From contig CAXKVV010002148.1 in the NCBI GenBank assembly GCA_964058805.1, forward strand, positions 124,001 through 188,000: 64,000 bases of DNA. The letters run 5' to 3'. Below are positions 55,441 through 64,000 of the stretch, one piece after another (the stretch's first letter is position 1; each line of letters starts with the position of its first letter). The notes under the pieces were generated by a model, which was not told the origin of the DNA, made no database searches, and saw only the letters and a program-made list of their open reading frames with translations. This DNA is from Schoenoplectus triqueter (taxonomy: Eukaryota > Streptophyta > Magnoliopsida > Poales > Cyperaceae). Made by a program: the position numbers and the translations under genes.

Positions 55441-56008
55441 CTCAAATCAAACCATCAAATTGTTATTTCGTACTAATTAATGACGCCCTTTGATGAAAGT
55501 GGGAAATAAATAGATTTATCATGCAGGAAGTCCAACAAATGAAAACTATGTTAGAACAAAATAAATGAAGAATAAGGGGCAAAATAATTCACAAAGAATG
55601 ATCACACATCTTTTGTATTTTTCTTCCTAAATAATGCCAACAAAGCACATCATCTGAAAGCTGATTGGAAGATTTCTACATCTTTTGTAAGGACGCGTAT
55701 CCTTTTAATAATTATCTAATAATTAATATTTCTCATATGTCCCACTATTCATAATTTATCATTGCTAGTTAATTAACGACAACTCGACAAGTAATGAGAC
55801 ATTTGTCTTATTAAGCTCTTCAAGTGTTATTTTGACGTGATCTACTGCTTGCTGAAAGCTCCACATGATCAAGAGGGCAGATATATAGTAATATATAAAT
55901 ATTTTTTCAATAATTATTGTAGCAAAAAAGAACTGGGAAATAGAATTCAGCTCACATACCATGTCATAATTCTTAAATTCTTTCAAGTTTTTGTTTTTCT
56001 CCTTGGTG
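55441..56008. other. Intergenic DNA, nothing recognised
   Basis: AT-rich, without domain-bearing frames or terminal repeats. It lies between the copia LTR fragment and the hAT MITE at 56017. Confidence 0.5.
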
Positions 56009-56016
56009 CCTGTATG

Positions 56017-56448
56017 CAAGGGCGGATTCACTTCATAACAAGGGGCAGCTGTCCTTTAGATTTTCAAAAATAGTGTTTTTCGGTAATTTGTCTTCTCCCT
56101 CCGGAAATTTTTTTTGCCCCCCCCCCCTCCGAATTGTCTGATTAATTTTATCGAGAAAAAAATATTTAATATCGTGCATAATGAAATAATTATACAAAGA
56201 TATCAAAATATAAAATTTCGTAGACGGAAACTTTCTTCATCAACTTGATTATCTATTACTTTGAGCTTTATTTTGTTGTTATTTTTATTATATAAAATAT
56301 TATTATTTTAATAAATTTTTTATTAGGTAAGAATATATATTTAATTATTAATTTTTTATTTAGTACCCGATTAGTTAATGAATTTGAACCCGATAAGTTA
56401 TTACAATCCGATAATTACCCCTAACCAAAATTATTCATTCCGCCCCTG
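56017..56448. mobile_element. hAT-type MITE, second family member
   Basis: Ends CAAGGGCGGA and (reverse complement) CAGGGGCGGA, with near-perfect 8-bp flanks CCTGTATG (56009-56016) and CCTGCATG (56449-56456). Shares ATAGTGTTTTT and TTTAGTACCCGATTAGTTAA with 51235-51610. Contains a run of C near 56118. Confidence 0.88.
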
Positions 56449-56456
56449 CCTGCATG

Positions 56457-57590
56457 CAATTAACGCAATGTTCTCTTGGCAGGGCATTATATATAAGACT
56501 ATTCTTTTTATTTTATTTTTCTTTCAATTTAAAAAAAAAAGAACGTTTGCATTATTTTGTTTTATTCTTTAATCGAATGTTAAATCTCTTATATAATGAA
56601 CAGTGAATATCAAAATTATATCGTAAACACAAGCAAAGTAAGTTTGCAATAGCTCCCAATTAGCAATGAGAAATTAAGCTTTTGGTCCATGATCTATCTG
56701 TCCTTCCTAACAAAATTAAACTAACTCCATTCTAAATAGTAGAAAATGTATGTTTTTAGCTTTGACATTGTCTCTTCTCTTTGGAATTATTAATGAATAA
56801 TTAATATAAACTCAATCTAGGACGAACAAATGAGATCTAGGTGTAACCAATTATTGTTAAGATGTTTGTGAGTTGCGAGTGTACCCGGTTGATTCGTTCT
56901 TATTTATTTATTTATTGAAGTTGATGTCGACATGCACTAATTAAGAATATGAATTAGAGATGTATATGTTGAGATTAGGAAGCAGTTATACCAATCATGT
57001 AATGACTTGCTAAAGACAGAAGTGCAGCATTTGTTGTGAAGATAGATGGTTGGTTCAAGGTTCAATGCATTTTGTTTGAATATTGCTTCCCAACATTATT
57101 TTAATTTAGCTCCTAGAATTTTATAAATTTTATAAATTTCTAGTGCATATATACTTCCTTCACAAAGTAATTAAGAACTATAAAGTCTCGTCCTTTGACC
57201 TTCCTTTATTTATATATGTTTCAATCTGAATAAAATTTGATACACATCGAATCCAAATAATTTATAATATATCTACAATTTAATTTTTTAAATTTGAATA
57301 ATGTTTCTTAAAGTATATGTTAGATGCACGCTAAATTAAGCATGTCTATTATAATTAATAGAGGTTCAAATTTACAATTAAATTGCACAACAAGACGAGT
57401 ACTGAAGGGTCTAATATAGATGTCTGATTGATTGGTGTTTTTGTTTTTTCCCAACTCCTTTTGAGATATAATTCATATATAATTTCCTCTTGTTGGTGGT
57501 TAATTAGCAGAGTTCATGTCATGACGCGAATCGCGATCGATTGGACTTTGTTTTTTTGTTTTTCAAAACGAATTGTACGACAATGTTAAC

Positions 57591-57593
<3 letters not shown>
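56457..57593. other. AT-rich intergenic DNA, nothing recognised
   Basis: No gene, RNA or transposon end identified. Confidence 0.5.

Positions 57594-57642
<49 letters not shown>
57594..57642. repeat. (TA)n microsatellite
   Basis: An uninterrupted run of about 24 TA units. Confidence 0.97.
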
Positions 57643-57645
<3 letters not shown>

Positions 57646-58237
57646 CAGTGCAGTACGAAAAACTGATGCTCTTCACCAGAAGCTTAAAACAAAAGTAACA
57701 AGTATTTACTGGCATCACGGGTCCCACCATTTTCTTTGCCTAATCTCCAATTGAATCACTGATTCAATCTCCGCCACTTAACTGGGAATATATTACCGAA
57801 CAAAATGATGGAAAATAATGTAACGAAGGAATTTAATTTAATTACAAATGCTATTTCTGGGTGTTAGTTAAAGCTCAGTGGGTAGACGAGGCTTAAGTGG
57901 AATTTAACATTTCGATTAAAGAGAGAGGTTACAGATAGCTGAATTGAGCACCTCGCTTCTACATATCAATGGGAAAGTCCAAAATTAAAACTGAATCTAC
58001 AAACTAAAAAAAAATATTCAAGGTCTGGGACCAATTGATATCAGTCAAACCACAAAAGAAAAGGAAACATGACAAAATAGAATAATTTATCTTACGGTGT
58101 AACTGTAACCTCGTGTTGCTTGTAGCTTGCCTTAAATTACATTACAGCCCTTCTATGGAAAATTTGCACTTTTTATATTTCTCCCATGGTGGGAAAATTG
58201 AACCTTCCTTTCTACCAGCTGCGGTGTGAACCTTACA
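57643..58237. other. Intergenic DNA, nothing recognised
   Basis: No domain-bearing frame. If the minus-strand exon at 58238 is real, part of this is its 3'UTR. Confidence 0.45.
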
Positions 58238-58343
58238 CTATTCCAACGTTAACTGCACCAGTACAGCTTCAAGCAGATTGCCTGAACTCAGCCAGTTGTC
58301 ATCTGGAGGAAAGACATCATTGTTCTCAAAAAGGTCGGAGAAA
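58238..58343 (-). CDS. Possible terminal exon of an unidentified gene
   Basis: On the minus strand an acceptor TTTTATCAG at 58344-58346 precedes a 34-codon frame (FSDLFENNDVFPPDDNWL, SSGNLLEAVLVQLTLE) that ends in TAG at 58238-58240. The composition (acidic, amphipathic, non-repetitive) looks like a real protein C-terminus, but I do not recognise the family. Upstream exons are not established. Weak call. Confidence 0.3.
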
Positions 58344-59859
58344 CTGATAAAATATTATATTTGTCATATTATGACATTCCTTCCCCCATTAGAAATTACC
58401 AAAAAGAATCAGTGAAGAGAACCTTCAACTACAACACCTAGACAAGGGATCAGTGCGCAGATTTTATGAGTAAAATGTCATGATATCATCATGATTAAAC
58501 AAAAGGGATCAGGATGTCAACTATTATATTTGAATATACATGAAGGTTTTTACTGAAATATCCAGTTATTGCAAATTGGAGAAAGAAAAACATTGTTAAT
58601 CTGATGTCGAAAAAAGAGCCCCATCAAACTGTCCTGCAATGCACAAAATCCACAGAGAAATCTGACTACCTTCACACAAAAGAATAATGAAATCCAAATA
58701 GAATCTGTTAAAAAACTTGATCCATATACCTGCATCCAGATTATTAGGGAAATTAAATAATCTGAAATTGTGTCGCCTTCTGAGTCAGTGAAGAATTTAT
58801 CAGTTGACAGAGTTGGCATCTTGCCTGCATACCAGAAGTTCTTGCATAATCTTAAAATAATGCTGCTATAGGTGTTGTATGATTTGATCTGTTGAAAGTC
58901 ATGATCATGAATGAACAGAGGTCATAGTTGGAAAGTACAGTAGCGCAAAAATCCAATTCTGGTACTAATCACCGACACTTGTCAAAAGAGAAATAAATTA
59001 AAAAATAATAATAATGAGAAACTCAGAAAAGAACTTTTTTTTAGTACTAAAGATAGGATTCTAAGCTGGCCACCTTTAATTATCAATAAAGGACCCCATC
59101 AGAAAAGATTAAGCCAATGACAGTAGTATTTTTAACATATCTCCATTAGAGAAGAAATTTTAACAAATTACAGTTTTGGCCTTCATATATCTGTCATAAC
59201 TTTTGAAAACAGTTTTTCCCTCATATCTGTGACAAATTACTATTCTGTTGAATTCAACATCTCAAATGTTTTTGTGAATGTTTCTTTCTATTTTCTCTTA
59301 CCTCCCTTTTAGTTTAACAAGCACTTTCCAAAAAAAATCTGTATCCTCCTTTTACTGGTGCTTGGGATTGGCTATATCTTCAAGTAGTAGGCAAAATTAA
59401 AATTTTGAAAAGCTTCATTTCTCAAATAAAAATTAGACAAACAGATAGCTCCAAAAGAATGACAGATAAATACCTGCAAGATGTATCACCACAGTAGTTA
59501 TTTGCAGTACACACATGGCATGCAAGTGTTAGCACAGTGCTCTTCTACTCCTCTGGATTCACACTTGTGGAATGTTGGGTTGGAATTTTGTTGTGTCAGC
59601 ATTGTCCAGCAGTAAAATTAAACTAAAAAAGTCCTGTATTTTGAGAAAACAATACATGAAAAAGGAAATATCCGTTAAATTTAGAATACAACTCAACCGT
59701 TTGTAAGAACCCCTAATAGAATTCAGAAATTGGTTCAGTACCTTTTGATTACAAAGCTGTAAATTATGAAGCATTATGTATCCCTATTTCCCGCATTTGG
59801 TTGTCTTAGCAACAAAAGTAGCGATCCTCCTTTATGTAGAGAGCTCAATGCCATTTGAG
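58344..59859 (-). other. 3' flank of NLR-C, paralogous to the NLR-A flank
   Basis: 58590-58860 aligns with 6831-7129, and parts of 58870-59860 align with 10330-11080. So NLR-C shares its downstream region with NLR-A/B, without the RTE insertion. A minus-strand frame (58550-58819) with KFFTDSEGDTISDYLISLII is conserved in outline at 6990-7060, perhaps a small exon. Confidence 0.5.
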
Positions 59860-61129
59860 CGGCTAATGGACTTGACTTTCAGAGGGGGTGGTAATCTGGT
59901 AGCTCCTCCAACAAATCAACTTTTTGATTATTAGCTCTTCAATGACGGTTAGGCCTGCCAGTGTTGCAGGCAATGACTTCAGAGACATTGCATCCCAGAT
60001 TGTCAAGATCCTTAGAGATGCAGGTAACTCTGGGGGCTCCTCCAGCATATCAGCTTTCTAGATGTGCAGCTCTTTAAGAGAAGTGAGCTCCGCCATTGTA
60101 GCAAGCAACGACTTCAAAGAACCTGCATTCCATATTCTCAAATTGCTGAGGGTACTGCTATTTTGCAGCAACCGTTGCTCTGGTAATGTGTCCATTGCCA
60201 AACATTTCCTGCTGTCCAGTTTACTGACAAATCTCAAGCTTCTAAGTGGTTCAATCAGAAGGAGAGAAAGGGGACCAATATTCAGTTCATTGATCTTCAA
60301 TGAAACCAAGTTACTTCCTTCTAGGTTGACAACATTTGCTTGTCCCCCAGCTAAATGATCAACAAGCATGTCACATCTAGTGATAACCAACTTGCTGAGA
60401 GATCCAAATGATTTTTTTTAGCACGGAATGCGAGTAATGTTTGCACAATTTTTAACTGCAAGTTCAGAGAAAGAATTGAGAAATGATGCAGACTCTAGAA
60501 ATATCACATCATGTTCACCACAATTTTCAATGGAAAGGTTTTCCAGTGTGAGAGGCAGGAGGTTGCTCTGGTTATCAACTGCCACCAGCATTGAGCAATC
60601 CCTTATTGTTAATTCCGTTAGTGATACAAATTTCCCAAATGCACCTACTGATAGCTGTACAAAATTACTGCAATTTCTGATGTACAAATTCTTGATAGAT
60701 TGAAAGCCTATGTATTCTTGCTGTGTATAAATCCATTCAATGATGTTAAGTTCGGACAGTTCCATATGCGCACTTCCCTGAGTGACAATTTCAGTGTTTG
60801 TGCTGATTGGCCACTCTTTGAGTCAGATTTCTGTTATATTCTGGAAGAGCACTCACTGAAATATTATGCATGTCCAGTATATTCAGAGAAGTGGCAGATT
60901 AGGAAATCTAGTAAGGTTAGGGGCAATGCAAAATTTTGAGATTTTTCATCTTCATTATGTTAAAGTTCTTCTCTTGATTCATTCCTTGTGCCTCTCCTAG
61001 AAACAAAATTTCGACAAGCTTAGGAACTACCGGATACTCAAGCATTCAAGAGATCCAAATGAATTTCTTGAGATGGTGAGAGATGTAACATTTGTACAAC
61101 AGACGCATCCAAATACTAATCTCTGATAA

Positions 61130-62221
61130 AGGTTTGTTCTTGTCATAAAGAAAGTATGTACTGGACTTGTTGAAAGAAACAAGAAAATTAGATGCTAAAC
61201 CTACCAATGTTCCTATGGATTGCAATAAAAAACTAACTGCTGGTGGTGAAGTACTTGAAAATGTTAGACAATTTCAGCGAATAGTTGGTAAGCTAATTTA
61301 TTTAACTATCACTAGACCTGACATTGCTTATTCTGTGAGTTTTGTAAGTCAATTTATGCAGAAACCAGCAAAGGAGCACATGGAACTAGTTAATCAAATT
61401 CTGAAGTATTTGAAGAATGCACCTGGAAGAGGGATTTTGATGAGGAACAATGGCAATGTTGACATAACTGGATACAGTGATGCAGACTGGGCAGGCAACC
61501 CAATCGACAGAAGGTCAACTAATGGGTATTGTACGTTTGTGGGAGGAAACTTGGTGACATGGAAAAGTAAAAAGCAGGCAGTAGTGGCTCGGTCTAGTGC
61601 TGAAGTTGAATACCGCGCAATGGCAGATGCTACCAGTGAGATTGTGTGGCTGCGATTACTTCTTCAAGACCTGGGTTACAACATGAATGGTAAACCAACA
61701 AAACTATTTTCCGACAATCAAGCAGCAATTCATATTGCGTCAAACCCTATTTTTCATGAGAGAACAAAACATATTGAAGTTACATGTCATTTTGTTCGTG
61801 AAAAGGTTCTTGACAAAACCATTGAAACCCCATTTGTTCGCAGCAAAGACCAATTAGCAGATATCTTTACCAAACCGTTGCCAAAGGGTGTGTTCTGTGA
61901 ATTAAGGGACAAGTTGACCTCAAATATCATTTTCGGTTCAACTTGAGGGGGAGTGTTGCAATATGTGTGTCAGGATAACAATCAATCCAATATCAATCAG
62001 ATCTAATCATAGAAGGAAAGATGCTCTGGAATGGTGTTGAGTATATTTTCTGTGGGCAATAATATTTTTCTCTGAATAGATTAGATTTGATGTATGTAGC
62101 TGAGCTGTATAGGATTGAATATAGAAAAAAATATTTGTGCACATCAATGGTATTCGTACAAGATAAAAAGAGGTGTTGTGTCTTCCTTAGTTTTTACACT
62201 AATGATAATTATCTTGTAACA
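61130..62221 (+). mobile_element. 5'-truncated copia fragment inserted in NLR-C
   Basis: Frame from about 61140 to 61946: end of RT (KLIYLTITRPDIAYSVSFVS) and RNase H (YSDADWAGN, RSSAEVEYRAM, SDNQAAIH, DIFTKPLP). The purine tract ACTTGAGGGGGAG and an LTR (61954-62221, TGTTGCA...GTAACA) follow. Everything upstream is missing, so no 5' LTR or target duplication can be checked. Confidence 0.9.
61954..62221 (+). repeat. 3' LTR of the NLR-C copia fragment
   Basis: 268 bp, TG...CA boundaries, directly after the polypurine tract. Confidence 0.8.
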
Positions 62222-63549
62222 TGATATTTGAGATTAAATAAAATTTGGGAGGGTAGGGAGTTTTTTTGGGAGTCCTTGTGTTCTTTCATTCACAAACTTA
62301 TTTCAGTCAATTTCTCGATAGCTTGTAGATCAAGGTCGCATTGCTGTAGAAACCCATCCATGGATATTAACGGGGGACACATTTTTATTTCTAATTCTCT
62401 GAGTGATGATTTTAGGGATAGTGATGTGGGAATATTATTACCAGAACTTTGGTACAAACATGGAAGAGAAGTCAGGCCCACGTTCCAAACTTGAAATTCA
62501 GTTAGAGAAAGTGGCATATCAGGCAACTTGTCTAGGTTTGGATAATAAAAAATAACAAGAATTTTCAAATATGGCATTTGACAAGAAAATAGTTGGTCTT
62601 TCCACACTAGACAATTAAGTAATGTGAGAGATGACAGGTTTAAAGGGGGCGAAATATCTGCCATCCAATTAGGAGATCTTTGGCCTTTATAATTCACAAT
62701 TATTAATTCCATTAGATTTGGATTGTGTTGGAGATTGTCAATGATGCACTCATGATTACTAGGATCACTATCTATCGTCCATCTCAGGAAAAGTGACATG
62801 AGATTTTCCTTTTTCAATAGGTTCGCACTTTTAGCCTTATCTGGATATATTATGTTCTCAGTATCAGAAATAAAAAGTTTGCGGAGATTGATTAGTAGTG
62901 TACCTTGTTCGTTTATAGAAAAATCTTTCTCCTGTCCAACAATGAAAGTTAACTCTTGAAGGGATGTCAGCTTGTGAATTGAAACAGGGAGCAAACATTT
63001 AAATGACTGAGATGCATAGTTTATATTAACTGATAGGTAGCGGTGTACCAAACAATTTATATCCTCCAGCAGTTGACAGCTACGATATATAGATATTTTT
63101 ATCAAACGTAAATATTTCTTAATTAATTTGTTTGGAAGAACAAATGGATTCGGGATAGCACCAGAATTTGTATTAGTAATTATAACCAAACTGTGCAAAT
63201 TCTCAAGCTGAGAGGCCCTTCCAATTTCACTTTCATGAATGGATATGTGTCGTATGCTGCTAGGTATCGCAACCAACCTATCATTAGATTCTACTCTACA
63301 ACATTCCCCCTAGGAAATATTTTTGGGCCAATTCATGCATCAAATCGTGCATAACATAAAACTCTTTGGCATCATATGAACGTGAATATTCAAAGAATGA
63401 TTTTCTCAATAGTGCTTGAAGTAATCATCTCCGATATCCTCCAACCTTTCTTCTCGACAGGATTGTTGTCAGAGAAATCCAGAAGTCATCCACATTTTGA
63501 TCAACTCATTTTTTTCAAACAAATAGTCTTGAGGAAATATGCTAAAGCA

Positions 63550-64000
63550 TGTTGGAATTAATTATTATTAATTACAACACGTATGGGCTTATATGTAATG
63601 AATATATATTATATAATGGACTGTCAAATTATACCAATAATGAAGTGATCAAATTCTATATCGGATTTATTATATGTCATGAGAAGTGGGTCATTTAATG
63701 TGTAGAATGCGTATTAATGACTTTATGATTTAGTGATGGTTTGAATTATATAAAGTCTGATAATAATACAATTATGCTATTAATCCCTGAAGAACACAAC
63801 TATAGACAGTTTTCTGATTAAGCAGCGAACCCGTTAAGAGAGAATCTGGATCCGGTATGGACCCGTTAAGGTATAACTGCACTCTGTTATATGGACGTCC
63901 ATATATATGCAGGGATACTGTTGGTTTTGGCACAACACTCATTTCCCCACTTTCTGTCACCCTTTCATTTTCAACAGATCCAGATCTCTCTCTTAACACT
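63550..64000 (+). mobile_element. Start of another LTR element, runs off the window
   Basis: NLR-C sequence stops at AATATGCTAAAGCA and is replaced by TGTTGGAATTAATTATTATT, a typical copia LTR start. The following 450 bp have no NLR similarity. The second end lies outside the window, so orientation and class are provisional. Confidence 0.5.

Larger units (their letters stand above)
59860..63549 (-). pseudogene. NLR-C, fragmented CC-NBS-LRR pseudogene
   Basis: Minus-strand remains of a gene related to NLR-A/B. Near 63549-63330 are NB-ARC pieces (FPQDYLFEKNELIKMWM, an MHDLMHEL-like stretch). 63276-62290 is an open LRR section (SIRHISIHESEIG, LPNKLIKKYLRLIKIS, PDMPLSLTEF). 61000-59860 is more LRR in several frames. 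Breaks: a copia fragment at about 61070-62225, a stop near 60407, a TAG at 60058-60060 where NLR-A/B encode Tyr, frameshifts near 59930 and in the NB-ARC, and truncation by an LTR at 63550 within the RNBS-D region. Only the ancestral number of 45-residue units is present at its 3' end (LEEPPELPASLRILTIWDA, MSLKSLPATLAGLT). It is older and more diverged than A and B. Confidence 0.9.

Noticed and set aside
1..64000. tRNA, rRNA or snRNA genes
   Set aside because: No cloverleaf with A/B boxes or rRNA-like block was noticed by eye. A tRNAscan or Rfam search would be needed to exclude short ones; the only tRNA-related sequence seen is the copia primer-binding site.

Overview
The window is nuclear DNA of a flowering plant, almost certainly a eudicot. 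The signs are single-exon CC-NBS-LRR resistance genes, a LOB-domain (LBD) transcription factor with the usual single intron, small AT-rich introns, and an AT-rich background full of plant transposon types (Ty1-copia, RTE-type LINE, CACTA, hAT, Mutator-like MITEs). I cannot name the species. Only three stretches look like host genes or their remains: an NLR cluster, a five-exon gene resembling plant DOUBLE-STRAND BREAK FORMATION (DFO), and an LBD12-like gene. Most of the rest is transposon-derived.

Layout. 1-6.4 kb: ATT/TTA microsatellite, LTR-like remnants (two related copia-like LTRs in opposite orientation) and a C-rich antisense stretch. 6.43-6.83 kb: a Mutator-type MITE with a target-site duplication. 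7.1-19.8 kb (block A): a decayed RTE LINE, then an NLR on the minus strand (NLR-A), its leader and promoter, foldback repeats and an antisense RTE fragment. 19.85-22.65 kb: a truncated CACTA element that ends inside the start of block B. 22.66-32.4 kb (block B): the same series again, with NLR-B intact. 32.9-36.8 kb: a dead hAT transposase. 38.5-43.8 kb: a structurally complete copia element with LTRs, PBS, PPT and TSD but a broken reading frame. 43.9-45.75 kb: DFO-like gene, apparently damaged. 46-50 kb: long upstream region of the LBD gene, with duplicated blocks and a foldback element. 50.1-50.95 kb: LBD12-like gene. 51.2-56.5 kb: two related hAT MITEs bracketing fragments of a CACTA and a copia element. 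59.8-63.55 kb: a third NLR (NLR-C), wrecked by stops, frameshifts and a copia fragment and cut off by another LTR that runs out of the window.

The main biological story is the NLR cluster. NLR-A and NLR-B are recent tandem duplicates that include the neighbouring LINE. NLR-B is an uninterrupted 1410-residue CC-NB-ARC-LRR protein. NLR-A has a 16-bp deletion that separates its CC domain from its NB-ARC, and its 3' LRR region has grown to 15 tandem units of exactly 135 bp (45 residues, two LRRs each) where NLR-B has about two. This looks like a protein-coding minisatellite evolving by unequal exchange in frame. NLR-B carries an Asp in its P-loop where NLR-A has Val, so its nucleotide binding should not be taken for granted.

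All calls rest on reading the sequence and remembered family motifs; no database search was run.
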